A program made the position numbers and the translations under genes. Source: Peromyscus leucopus (lineage: Eukaryota > Chordata > Mammalia > Rodentia > Cricetidae). From it: a stretch of DNA of 64,000 nt. Shown here piece after piece: positions 21,829-32,344 of the stretch; position 1 is the stretch's first letter, and each line of letters begins with the position of its first letter. The DNA is taken from assembly GCF_004664715.2 (NCBI RefSeq), contig NC_051063.1, forward strand, positions 73,114,518 through 73,178,517. Direction: 5' to 3'. The notes beneath the pieces are model-generated. The model saw nothing but the letters and a program-made list of their open reading frames with translations, made no database searches and was not told the origin of the DNA.

Positions 21829-22745
21829 TTTTTTTTATTATAAGAATTTATTTTTTTCAGCTTGGAATATGAGTACAGATCCCCAGGCATTTGGGATGGG
21901 GTATGACAGCTGAAGGATGAGCATGAAGGAGAAGAGACATGGGGGCAAGCACAAACATCCCAATGACCGCATCAGGTCCCTACAGGGGAAGGAGAGTGGG
22001 TGGGTTCAACTGAGAGCTCACATCTAGAAGAACACCATGGTGAGGAGGCCTGAGATGTAAGCTGCCACCAATTTCTGTCCCAGGGACACATGTAATACTT
22101 GAGGCAGCTGGCTACCAAGTTTGTCCTGTGGTAGCTGTAATAGGAAGGCCTCAGAGACCTGATGGTTAGCCATTAGAACAGGAAGGAGCTGGCAGCTAGC
22201 TGCCAGAAACCGCTCCTGGAGATGTCTGGCTGGGATTGATCCTGTCCTCACCGGAGATCCTGAGTTGGCCTTGGAACATCACTGACATTCAAAGGGGTAC
22301 TCTGGGGCCCAAAGAGCAGAGGTGATGTCTTTTTGTCTGACCACTCATCCCTCCTTCACCCCAGACAACTCAATGCGGAGTTGGTCCTGGACATCATAGT
22401 GGCTGGGGATGGGGACCACACGTCAAGTCACTGTGTCAATGCAAGACTGAGGTGTCAAATATCCTTCTTCATCACAAACTGTATATTTGGTTGGTGTACA
22501 CAGGACTTGGAAGTGAAGCACAGTGCTTGTGGGTTGTAAAGGACCAGCAGCTACTGGGGACCACTCCCTTGGTACATCCTGAGTACTCGACCTGGGGAAA
22601 GTTTAGCACCATGACAACAGGTCCTGAGGAAGGAGGGGCATCCCACAGTCCACACAGGGTCTGGACTGTAGGACACCAGCGGGAAGAGGTCAGGAGGACA
22701 AGAGGGCCTTGGAATCTAGGGCTCATCATTTTCCTTCAGTGAACC
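21829..22745 (-). pseudogene. Processed (retro)pseudogene, parent gene unidentified
   Basis: Read on the minus strand this is cDNA-like: no introns, a long GC-balanced body, a coding-like 3' segment ending ..[15 protein letters not shown] then TAG at about 22024, a 3' UTR, AATAAA near 21849-21854, and an A-rich 3' terminus (T-rich at 21829-21837 on the plus strand). Upstream, plausible peptide fragments (e.g. [16 protein letters not shown]) occur in different frames with stops between them, so the frame is broken repeatedly. I do not recognise the parent protein. Confidence 0.6.
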
Positions 22746-22774
22746 TGTAGCCAGGCCAAGAGTGCCATCATCCG

Positions 22775-23160
22775 GAGACAATTTCTTTCAAGTGAAGAAT
22801 GATTCTCCACTCTGGCTAGGTTATCGCTTATTTACCAATCGACTTGCTGACAGGTATCTTGGTTGTTTCCTCCAGATTTGGGCAATTATGAATAGAGCCG
22901 CTGCCAACATCCACTTGCAGGTGTTTGTGTGGCCAAACTCATGGTTTCAGCTCCATTGGGTAAATATTAGGAAGCGTATTGTAATGTGCTTGGTAACGGC
23001 ATGTTTTATCTTCTAAGAAATGGCCAATCTGTCTTCCATTGTGGTTGAGCTGTTTCTCATTTCCACAGTGAAGAACAAAAGCTCCAGTGGCTTCCTGTCT
23101 GTGGCAGTTCCAGGCATGCAGAGCATTGGATTTTGGCCACTGTGGCAAGTATGTAGTGAT
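22775..23160 (-). mobile_element. Old L1 ORF2 3' fragment
   Basis: Antisense to a diverged L1: CTTGGTTGTTTCCTCCAGAT, GGGCAATTATGAATAGAGCC, GTGTTTGTGTGGCCAAACTC and CCAATCTGTCTTCCATTGTGG correspond to the widely shared ORF2 C-terminal/3' region. Confidence 0.7.
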
Positions 23161-23249
23161 GATTTGCATTCTGGAAAGTATGTAGTGATGATTTGTATTC
23201 TGACAGCATCCAATGTAGAGCAGGATTCCATATACTCGCTTGCCATCTG

Positions 23250-23252
<3 letters not shown>

Positions 23253-23281
<29 letters not shown>
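23253..23281. repeat. (TA)n microsatellite
   Basis: About 14 TA units. Confidence 0.95.
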
Positions 23282-23284
<3 letters not shown>

Positions 23285-23289
23285 AAGAA

Positions 23290-23478
23290 TGTGTGTGGTG
23301 TGTATGTGAGTGTGAGCACCCACATGTGTATGCAGATGTCTAGAGACAGGAAGAAAGCCTTAGAGCCTGTAGAGCTGGGGGTTGTGAGCTGCTCAATGGT
23401 GGATGCTGGGAACTGACCTCAGGTCCTCCACAAGCACATTCACTCTTAACCATTGAGCTATCTTTCCAAGCCCTGGGA
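23290..23478 (-). mobile_element. B3 SINE
   Basis: Antisense B3: GGTGGATGCTGGGAACTGAC, CTCTTAACCATTGAGCTATC, TTTCCAAGCC. Confidence 0.75.
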
Positions 23479-23531
23479 CTACTTTTTAATTTGGTTCTTA
23501 TGGTAGTTTGAGTGTAATTGGCCCCCATAAT

Positions 23532-23929
23532 TGATGGGTGATGTCATTCTCTGTGCTGTGAAAATGTGTTGCTCTGATTGGTTGATAAATAAAATGCTGA
23601 TTGGCCAGTAGTGAGGCAGAAAGTATAGGCGGGATAAGCAGACAAGGAGAATTCTGGGAAGAGGAAGGCTGGGTCAGGAGTCGCCAGCCAGATACAGAGG
23701 AAGCAAGATGTGAAGGCAGAACTGAGAAAAGGTACCAGGCCACATGGCTAAACATAAATAAGAATTATGGGTTAATTTAAGTGTAAGAGCTAGTCAGTAA
23801 TAACCCTGAGCAAATGGCCAAGCAGTTACAAGTAATATTAAGCCTCTGTGTGGTTATTTTATAAAAGGCTGCAGGACTCTGGGTGAGAGACTGCGGGCCA
23901 GGCAGGACACAGAAAAACTTCCAGCTACA
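23532..23929 (+). mobile_element. Solo LTR (TG..CA) inside the MaLR 5' LTR
   Basis: 398 bp, starts TGATGGGTGATG, ends CTTCCAGCTACA, flanked by the perfect 6-bp duplication CATAAT (23526-23531 and 23930-23935). Contains TTGCTCTGATTGGTTGATAA, GGGTTAATTTAAGTG and TTATTTTATAAAAGG. Same family as 7870-8252. Recombination of a provirus would leave exactly this. Confidence 0.88.
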
Positions 23930-24226
23930 CATAATCTCATGGAGAGAGGCACTATTAGGAAGTGTGGCTTTGTTGGAGTGGGTATGACCTTTTTGGAGGA
24001 AATGTGTCACTGTGGGGGTGGGCTTTGAGGTTTTCTATGCTCAGGATACTTCCCAGTGTCTCAGTCAACTTCCTGTTTCCTGCAAGATGCAGGAGTCTCA
24101 GCTATTACTCCAGCACCATGTCTGCCTGCATGCTGACATGCTCCCTGCCATGATGATAATGAACTGAACCTCTGAACTGTAAGAGAGCCACTCCAATTAA
24201 ATGTTTTCTTTATAAGAGTTGCCATG

Positions 24227-24865
24227 TCAGCAGCGGCCGACAGGGACATTCAGTCCCGGCTGCAGCCGGCAGAGACATTCAGGCCCAGTGGCGGCCCCCA
24301 GAGGCAGACAGACCCAGCAGCAGCTGACAGGGACATACAGGCCCGGCGGTGGACCGCAGAGGTAGACAGGCCCAGGGACGGAGACAAGCAGATGCATCTT
24401 GGAACAGGGACGCCCCTAACCCCAACATCTGGGGAAGAAGCTATCTCCGTGGGTCAGAACCAGAACAAATCTGAACACTCCATCTGAGGACAACCCAGGG
24501 CCCAGCTGCTGATCCTGTGAAACCCAACAACTTGGAGGTGTTGGTGAGACTACCCTGCTCAGTTGAAACCCATCTGGGAGAGGATTCAGATGCCTACAGT
24601 TTAAAGTCTGAAGAAACAAGATCAGCTGAGGAGTTGACGAATGAACAAAACGTGACCTGGGAACACAGAAGAAGGAGCTACCCAGACACCAAACCAGATC
24701 ACCAGAATCATAAGTATATAATTCACCAATCGAAATCAGCTGCCCCTGAAGAAATAGCCCAATAGCACCAATTTAACCAAGAACCACTACTAAACCAAGA
24801 CTAAAAATCAGAACAAGAGAGGCACTCTCAGACACAGACACCACCTGCACCTCACAGAGGAAGAG
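24227..24865 (+). promoter_or_regulatory. L1 5' UTR / internal promoter region
   Basis: GC-rich start with degenerate repeated modules (GACAGGGACATTCAG, AGAGACATTCAGGCCCAG, GACAGGGACATACAGGCCC, AGACAGGCCCAGGGACGG) over about 24235-24390, then a non-repetitive A-rich tether to ORF1. Repeated 5' modules suggest monomer-type promoter remnants as in rodent L1s. There are no full-length monomers. Confidence 0.7.
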
Positions 24866-26101
24866 ATGAGTAGACACCAGTGCAAAAATACAGGCAACAA
24901 CATAAAGACCTATATGGCAACATCAGAACCTAGTGATTCTACACCTGCAAGACCTAAACATACCATGACAGAAGAAACAGAAGAAATCAACCCTAAAAAT
25001 GACATTAAGAAGATGATAGAGGCCCTTAAAGAAGAAATAAAACATTCCCTCAATGAGGAAATAAAAACTTTCCTTAAAGAGGAATTGAAAAACTACCTTA
25101 AAGAGGAAATAAAAACTTTCCTTAAAGAGGAAATAAAAAACTCCCTTAAAGAGGAAATAAAATCTTCCCTTGAAGAGGAAATGAAAAACTCCATTAAAGA
25201 GGAAATAAAAAACTCCCTTAAAGAAATGGAAGAAAAAATGAACAAAAAATGGGAAGAAATCAAATCAAGCCAAGAAAAAGCAATTAAACAGATGAAAGAA
25301 ACATTCCAAGATCTGAAAAATGAATTTGAGACAATAAAGAAAACACATGCTGAGGGAATGCTGGAAATAGAAATCCTGACAAAACGAACAGGAACTACAG
25401 AAACAAGCATAACCAACCGATTGCAAGAGATGGAACAGAGAATCTCTGACACTGAAGACACGATAGAGAAAATAGATTCGTCAGTCAAAGAAAACAATAA
25501 AGACAAAAAAGTCCTAACACAAAACGTCCAGGAAATTTGGGACACCATGAAAAGACCAAACCTAAGAATAATAGGGATAGAAGAAGGAGAAGAATACCAA
25601 CTCAAAGGCACAGAAAATATATTCAACAAAATCATAGAAGAAAACTTTCCCAACCTAAAGAAAGAAATACCTATGAAGATACAAGAAGCTTACAGAACAC
25701 CGAATAGGCTGGATCCAAAAAAAAAGTCCCCTCGCCACATAATAATCAAAACATTAAACACACAGAATAAAGAAAAAATATTAAGAGCTGCAAAGGAAAA
25801 GGACCAAGTAACATATAAAGGCAAACCCATCAGAATAACACCAGACTACTCAATAGAGACTATGAAAGCTAGAAGATCATGGACAAACCTCATGCAGACA
25901 CTAAGAGACCACGGATGCCAACCCAGACTATTATACCCAGCAAAACTCTCAATCACCATAGGCGGAGTAAACAAAATATTCCAGGATAAAACCAGATTTA
26001 ATCAATACCTGTCCACAAACCCAGCCCTACAGAAAGCACTAGAAGGGAAAATTCAACCCAAAGAAGCTAAACACATCCATGAAAAATCAAGCAATAGATA
26101 A
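24866..26101 (+). CDS. L1 ORF1 protein, intact (411 aa)
   Basis: Nucleic-acid-binding chaperone that trimerises on L1 RNA in the cytoplasm and is required for retrotransposition. Uninterrupted from ATG to TAA at 26099-26101. Layout: short disordered N-terminus (1-45), long coiled coil (about 46-215), RRM-like domain from about 231 ([16 protein letters not shown]) to about 325, and a basic C-terminal domain ([31 protein letters not shown]). It is longer than typical rodent ORF1p (about 360-370 aa) because residues 56-119 hold eight tandem 8-residue units ([16 protein letters not shown] and variants), encoded by 24-bp repeats at 25031-25222. It is intact although its partner ORF2 is dead. Confidence 0.93.
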   Translation: MSRHQCKNTGNNIKTYMATSEPSDSTPARPKHTMTEETEEINPKNDIKKMIEALKEEIKHSLNEEIKTFLKEELKNYLKEEIKTFLKEEIKNSLKEEIKSSLEEEMKNSIKEEIKNSLKEMEEKMNKKWEEIKSSQEKAIKQMKETFQDLKNEFETIKKTHAEGMLEIEILTKRTGTTETSITNRLQEMEQRISDTEDTIEKIDSSVKENNKDKKVLTQNVQEIWDTMKRPNLRIIGIEEGEEYQLKGTENIFNKIIEENFPNLKKEIPMKIQEAYRTPNRLDPKKKSPRHIIIKTLNTQNKEKILRAAKEKDQVTYKGKPIRITPDYSIETMKARRSWTNLMQTLRDHGCQPRLLYPAKLSITIGGVNKIFQDKTRFNQYLSTNPALQKALEGKIQPKEAKHIHEKSSNR

Positions 26102-29100
26102 TCCTACACCAACATACACCACAGAAGGACAACACAACACAACCAAAAAAATAACAGGAATTAACAATCACTGGTCATTAATATCCATCAATATCAATGG
26201 TCTCAACTCACCTATAAAAAGACACAGGCTAACAGAATGGATAAAAAAACAGGACCCATCCATATGCTGCATACAAGAAACACACCTTAACTCCAAAGAC
26301 AGACACTACCTCCGAGTAAAAGGCTGGGAAAAGGTTTTCCAAGCAAATGGACCTAAGAAACAAGCTGGTGTAGCTATCCTAATATCTAATAAAATAGACT
26401 TCAAACTAAAATCAATCAAAAGAGACCAGGATGGACATTACATATTCATCACGGGAAAAATCCACCAAGATGAAGTCTCGATTCTAAACATTTATGCTCC
26501 AAATACAAAAGCACCCACATTCATAAAAGAAACACTACTAAAGTTTAAAACGCACATCAAACCCCACACATTAGTAGTGGGAGATTTTAACACACCACTC
26601 TCACCAAAAGATAGATCTACAAGACTGAAACTTAACAAAGAAATAAAGGACCTAACAGATGTTATGACTCAAATGGACCTAATAGATATCTACAGAATAT
26701 TCCATCCTAACACAAAAGAATATACCTTCTTCTCAGCACCCCATGGAACCTTCTCAAAAATTGACCACATGCTTGGACACAAAACAAATCTCAACAGATA
26801 CAAAAAAATTGGAATAACCTCCTGTATCTTATCAGACCACCATGCCTTAAAGTTAGAACTCAAGCCGGGCGGTGGTGGCGCACGCCTTTAATCCCAGCAC
26901 TCGGGAGGCAGAGGCAGGCGGATCTCTGTGAGTTCAAGGCCAGCCTGGGCTACCAAGTGAGTTCCAGGAAAGGCGCAAAGCTACACAGAGAAACCCTGTC
27001 TCGAAAAACCAAAAAAAAAAAAAAAAAAAAAGAAAGTTAGAACTCAATAACAACAAAAATTATAGAAAACCCACAAACTCATGGAAACTGAATAATGCCC
27101 ACCTGAAAAATCAATGGGTCAAGGAAGAAATAAAGACGGAAATTAAAGAGTTCCTAGAACTCAATGAAAATGAAAGTACAACATACCCAAACTTATGGGA
27201 CACTATGAAAGCAGTGCTAAGAGGAAAATTCATAGCTCTAAATGCACACATAAAGAAGATGGAGCAATCCCATACCAATGAATTAACAGCACAACTGAAA
27301 GCTCTAGAACAAAAAGAAACAAACTCACCCAGGAGAAATAGACGCCAGGAAATAATCAAATTGAGGGCTGAAATCAACGAAATAGAAAACAAGAGAACAA
27401 TACAAAAAATCAATGAAACAAAGAGTTGGTTCTTTGAAAAAATCAACAAGATAGACAAACCACTAGCCAAATTAACCAAAAGGCAAAGAGAGAGCACCCA
27501 AATTCACAAAATCAGAAATGAAAAGGGAGACATAACAACAGACAATGAGGAAATCCAGAGAATCATCAGATCATACTTCAAAAACCTGTACTCCACAAAA
27601 ATGGAAAACCAGGAAGAAATGGACAATTTTCTGGATAAATACCACATACAAAAATTAAATCAAGACCAGATAAACCATTTAAATAGACCAATAACCCCTA
27701 AAGAAATAGAAACAGTCATCAAAAGTCTCCCAACTAAAAAAAGCCCAGGACCAGATGGTTTCAGTGCAGAATTCTACCAGACTTTCAAAGAACTAATACC
27801 AATCCTCTTCAAAGTGTTCCACACAATAGAAACAGAAGGAACACTACCAAACTCTTTTTATGAGGCTACAATCACCCTGATACCCAAACCACACAAAGAT
27901 GCAACAAAGAAAGAGAACTACAGACCAATCTCCCTCATGAACATTGATGCAAAAATACTCAACAAAATATTGGCAAACCGAATCCAAGAATACATCAAAA
28001 CAATCATCCATCACGACCAAGTAGGATTCATCCCAGGGATGCAAGGATGGTTCAACATACGGAAATCAGTCAATGTAATACACCATATAAACAAACTGAA
28101 AGAAAAAAAACCACATGATCATCTCCCTAGATGCTGAAAAAGCCTTTGACAAAATCCAACACCCCTTCATGATAAAGGTCTTAGAAAGAATAGGAATACA
28201 AGGAACATTTCTAAACATAATAAAAGCAATTTATAGCAAGCCAACAGCAAACATCAAATTAAACGGAGAGAAACTCAAAGCGATACCACTAAATTCAGGA
28301 ACAAGACAAGGCTGTCCACTCTCCCCATATTTATTCAATATAGTACTAGAAGTTCTAGCTAGAGCAATAAGACAACAAAAGGAGATCAAAGGGATACAAA
28401 TTGGCAAGGAAGAAGTCAAACTTTCACTATTTGCAGATGATATGATAGTATACATAAGTGACCAGGGAACTTCTACAGCTGATAAACTCCTTCAGTAAAG
28501 TGGCAGGATACAAGATCAACTCAAAAAAATCAGTAGCCCTCCTATACACAAATGATAAAAGGGCTGAGAAAGAAGTCAGAGAAACATCACCCTTTACAAT
28601 AGCCACAAATAATATAAAATACCTTGGGATAACACTAACTAAACAAGTGAAAGACCTTTTTGATAAGAACTTTAAATCTCTAAAGAAAGAAATTGAAGAA
28701 GATATCAGAAAATGGAAGGACCTCCCATGCTCATGGATAGGTAGGATTAACATAGTAAAAATGGCAATCTTACCAAAAGCAATCTACAGATTCAATGCAA
28801 TCCCCATCAAAATCCCAACACAATTCTTCACAGACTTGGAAAGAAAAATACTCAACTTTATATGGAAAAACAAAAGACCCAGGATAGCTAAAAGAATCCT
28901 ATACGATAAAGCAACCCTTGGAGGCATCACCATCCCGGACCGCAAACTCTACTATAGAGCTATAGTAATAAAAACAGCTTGGTACTGGTATAAAAACCGA
29001 CATACGGACCAATGGAATCGAATTGAAGACCCTGACATTAATCCATGCACATATGAACACCTGGTTTTTGACAAAGGAGCCAAAACTATACAATGGAACA

Positions 29101-30143
29101 AAGAAAGTATCTTCAACAAATGGTGCTGGCATCACTGGATGTCAATATGTAAAAGACTACAAATAGATCCATATCTGTCACCATGCACAAAACTCAAGTC
29201 CAAGTGGATCAAAGACCTAAACATAAATCCAGTTACACTAAACTTAATAGAAAAGAAAATAGGAAGCACTCTTGAACGCATTGGCACCGGAGACCATTTC
29301 CTAAATAAAACACCGACAGCACAGACCCTGAGCACAACCATTAATAAATGGGACCTCTCAAAACTGAGAAGCTTTTGCAGGGCAAAAGACACAGTCAATA
29401 AGACAAAAAGACAGCCAACAGATTGGGAAAAGATCTTCACCAGCCCCACATCTGACAGAGGATTGATCTCCACAATATATAAAGAACTCAAGAAACTAGA
29501 CATCAAAGCACTGAACAGTCCAATTAAAAAATGGGCTAAAGAGCTAAACAGAGAATTCACAAAACAAGAACTACAAATGGCTGAAAGACATTTAAAGAAA
29601 TGCTCAACATCCTTAATCATCAGAGAAATGCAAATCAAAACGACTCTGAGATACCACCTTACACCTGTTAGAATGGCTAAGATCAAAAACACCAATGACA
29701 ACTAATGTTGGAGAGGATGTGGAGCAAAGGGAACACTCCTCCACTGTTGGTGGGAATGTAAACTTGTACAACCACTGTGGAAATCAGTATGGCGGTTTCT
29801 CAGAAAATTAGGAATCGAACTACCTCAAGACCCAGCCATCCCACTCTTGGGCATATACCCAAAGAATGCTGATTCATACCATAAAGATACATGCTCAGCT
29901 ATGTTCATAGCAGCACTATTTGTAATAGCCAGAACCTGGAAACAACCTAGATGCCCATCAACGGAAGAATGGATGGAAAAAATGTGGTACATATACACAA
30001 TGGAGTACTACTCAGCAGAGAAAAACAATGAAAGCATGAAATTTGCAGGCAAATGGATGGAACTAGAAAAAATCATCCTGAGTGAGGTAACCCAAACCCA
30101 GAAAGACAGTTATGGTATGTACTCACTCATTGGTGGATTCTAG
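26079..30143 (+). pseudogene. L1 ORF2 (endonuclease-reverse transcriptase), disrupted
   Basis: Remains of the L1 endonuclease/RT. EN domain at 26160-26860 ([31 protein letters not shown]). RT at 27700-28455 ([66 protein letters not shown]). The cysteine-rich C-terminal part is at 29706-30143. Four lesions: a B1 insertion at 26864-27032; an 8-A run at 28103-28110 (one A too many, +1 frameshift); a short frame-changing deletion near 28460, just after the FADD motif; and a TAA at 29703-29705 in otherwise open frame. The only in-frame ATG near the start is at 26079, overlapping ORF1 by 23 bp. Confidence 0.95.
26864..27032 (+). mobile_element. B1 SINE inside L1 ORF2, 15-bp TSD
   Basis: Starts GCCGGGCGGTGGTGGCGCAC, ends in a roughly 20-base A-run; TSD AAAGTTAGAACTCAA at 26849-26863 and 27033-27047. 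Near-consensus body with GAAAGGCGCAAAGCTACACA. It interrupts the endonuclease domain just after the SDHHA motif and introduces a stop within the B1. Confidence 0.97.
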
Positions 30144-30728
30144 ATATAAAATGAACAATCAGACCACAACCCATAGAACCATAGAGGCTATATATACAGC
30201 ATGGAGGTCCCTAGGACGACTGTGGCATATAATAAATTTCAGTTTTACTCAATTATTGAAAAAAAATAGCCAAATGAATGGAAACACATGAACTATGAAC
30301 CAAAGGCTGAGGGGCTCCCAGCTGGATCAGGCCCTCTGAATAGGTGAGACAGTTGATTGGCTTGATCAGTTTGGGAGGCATCTAGGCAGTGGGACCAAGT
30401 CCTGTGCTCATTCCATGAGTTGGCTGTCTGAAACCTGGAACTTATGCAGGGACACTTGGCTTAGTCTGGGAGGAAGGGACTGGACCTCCCTGGACTGAGT
30501 CTACCAATTTGATCACAGTCCTCAGGGGAGGACTTGTCCTGGAGGAGGTGGGAATGGAGGGTGGGCTGGGGGTAAGGGGAGGGCATGGGAGGGGGGAGAA
30601 TAGGGGAACCCATGGCTGATATGTAGAACTGAATGAAATTGTAAAATAAAAAATATATATAAAAAAAAAAAAAAAAAGAGTTGCCATGGTCAATGGTGTC
30701 TCTTCACAGCAATAAAAACCCTAAGACA

Positions 30729-31316
30729 GAAGTTGGTGCCAGGGACTGGGATATTGCTGTGATGGGCCTGAACTCGTTTTTGTTTGGAGTAATGTGGACT
30801 TGGGGAGTTTGGGTTAGGAAAGCAGTGGAATGGTTCAAGTACTGCTTAATGAGCCATATGAGTAGGAGCATGGAAGACAATGGTGCTAAGAATGATTTGA
30901 ACTGTGAGCATCAGAGGAGAAAAATCTTAGTATGTGGCCTGGAGACTGGCCTTGTGATACGTTGGTGAAGGAAGTGGCTGCCTTTTGCCCTTGTCCTAGT
31001 CTGCCTGAGACAAACTAAAGTGAAGATTTTTGCATTAGTTCTGTTGGCAGAAGAAATCTTAAAACAGCCTAGGATAGAATCTATTGTGTGGTTACTAGTG
31101 TTAACTCTGATGAAGATTTATCATGAAAAAAAAAGAAAGCTGAGCAAGGAACAATATTTGAGGTGAAAAAGAGCACCAGAATGGTGGAATGGAGCTAAAT
31201 TCTGTATTCAAGGACATAAACAGATTAAGAAATGGAATAAAAGGAGTGGTGATCTCAGGTCCAGTTCCCATCCAGCTAAGTTTCCAACTTATGGAAAGGA
31301 ACTAAAGAAAAGCTTA
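30729..31316 (+). mobile_element. MaLR internal (non-coding) region
   Basis: Begins GAAGTTGGTGCCAGGGACTGG, directly after the 5' LTR, and continues with A/G-rich sequence lacking retroviral ORFs, as in MaLR internal sequences. It is the only part of the nest that is neither LTR, L1 nor SINE. Confidence 0.65.
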
Positions 31317-31526
31317 GAGCCAGGTGCGGTGGTACACACCTTTTTTCTTTTTCTTTCTTTCTTTTTTTTTTTTGTTTTTTGTTTTTTGTTTTTTGTTTTT
31401 ACTTTTTTGAGACAGGGTTTCTCCATGTTGTTTTGGTGCCTGTCCTAGATCTAGCTCTGTAGACCAGGTTGGCCTCAAACTCACAGAGATCTGCCTGGCT
31501 CTACTTCCTGAGTGATGGGACAAAAG
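31317..31526. mobile_element. B1 pieces in opposite orientation with T-rich spacer
   Basis: AGCCAGGTGCGGTGGTACAC is a plus-strand B1 head (31317-31340). It runs into TTTTTC/GTTTTTT repeats and then an antisense B1 (about 31405-31520; TTTTGAGACAGGGTTTCTCC, AGACCAGGTTGGCCTCAAAC). They replace the junction between the MaLR internal region and the 3' LTR. Confidence 0.75.
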
Positions 31527-31792
31527 ATATGGCCTTGTTAGAGGAAGTGTGTCAGTGTAGGGTTGGATTTTGAGGTTTCCTATGTGTTCAGCATCTCAGT
31601 CAACTTCCTGTTGCCTGCAAGATGTAGGACTCTCAGCTACTACTTTGGTACTGCATCTGCCTGCATGCTACCATGCTCATAATGAACTGAACCTCTGAAA
31701 CTGTAAGTGAGCCACTCCAATTAAATATTTTACTTTATAAAAGTTGCTGTGGTCATGGTGTTGTTGCAACAATAAAAACCCAAACTATGACA
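31527..31792 (+). mobile_element. MaLR 3' LTR, 5'-trimmed
   Basis: GGCCTTGTTAGAGGAAGTGTG through AATAAAAACCCAAACTATGACA aligns with the 5' LTR from about 23982 to 30728, with moderate divergence. Confidence 0.8.
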
Positions 31793-32344
31793 GTTCTTCT
31801 ATTGTTGAGTAGTACTTTGTCTATTATGGATGAAGATTCTGGGAAAACATCTCTTAGTTTGTGGTTTGCCTGTTTATTCTCTCAATTATGTTTTCTGCAG
31901 AGCAGAGAGTTCATTTCGGTGATGTCCAGCTTATCAAGTCTTTCACAGGTCATGTGCTACTCAGCTTTCTATCACTATGACAATGCTTGAGATGGTCAAT
32001 GTTTAGAGACAGTTCATTTGGCTGTGTGTTTCAGTGGTTTCAGCCCACTTCTATTTACTCTGCTGCTTTGGGTTTGGGGAGAGGCAACACATCATAATGG
32101 AGGTGGATGGCCGAGGAAGCTGTTCATCTGATTCCTCATGGTGAGCCAGGAGACAGGAAGAAAGAGAAAGGAACTGGACTTCTCCTTTAAGGGGATACCC
32201 CTAATAACCCAAAGACCTTCTATTAGGATCTACCTTCATGTTTCTACAAACTCCTAAGAGCACCATGTGGGAATAAGAATTTAACACATGGACTTCAGGG
32301 GACATTGAAGATCTAAAGTACAGCAGGTCATGTCTTACACATGT

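Larger units (their letters stand above)
24227..30675 (+). mobile_element. Full-length L1 (LINE-1) retrotransposon
   Basis: About 6.45 kb from a GC-rich 5' UTR (24227-24865) through ORF1, ORF2, a 3' UTR with G-rich polypurine tract (about 30535-30600) and AAAATAAAAAATATATAT before the A-tail. A 13-bp TSD AAGAGTTGCCATG at 24214-24226 and 30676-30688 proves a single retrotransposition event into the MaLR 5' LTR. ORF1 is open; ORF2 is disrupted, so the copy cannot move autonomously. Confidence 0.97.
23499..31792 (+). mobile_element. ERVL/MaLR-type LTR retrotransposon, disrupted by nested insertions
   Basis: 5-bp TSD GTTCT at 23494-23498 and 31793-31797. The 5' LTR is about 364 bp once two insertions are removed: 23499-23531, 23936-24226 and 30689-30728. 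It ends ..CCTAAGACA, followed by AGTTGGTGCCAGGGACTG, a primer-binding-site-like start as in ERVL relatives. Non-coding internal region 30729 to about 31316, a B1-rich patch 31317-31526, and a 3' LTR lacking its first part at 31527-31792. LTR pairs share AACTGAACCTCTGA, CACTCCAATTAAAT and AATAAAAACCC. No gag/pol/env coding is seen, as expected of MaLR. The family name is uncertain. Confidence 0.8.

Noticed and set aside
22024..22251. 75-codon minus-strand ORF as a real gene
   Set aside because: It is the 3' piece of an intronless, frame-broken cDNA-like segment with A-rich end; better explained as a processed pseudogene.
25093..25653. 186-codon frame antisense to L1 ORF1
   Set aside because: Shadow of the A-rich, repeat-containing ORF1; same repeat periodicity read backwards.
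29132..29701. 189-codon frame antisense to L1 ORF2
   Set aside because: Shadow of ORF2 codon bias on the complementary strand.
31314..31523. 69-codon minus ORF rich in Lys
   Set aside because: Read-through of B1 and its T/A-rich spacer.
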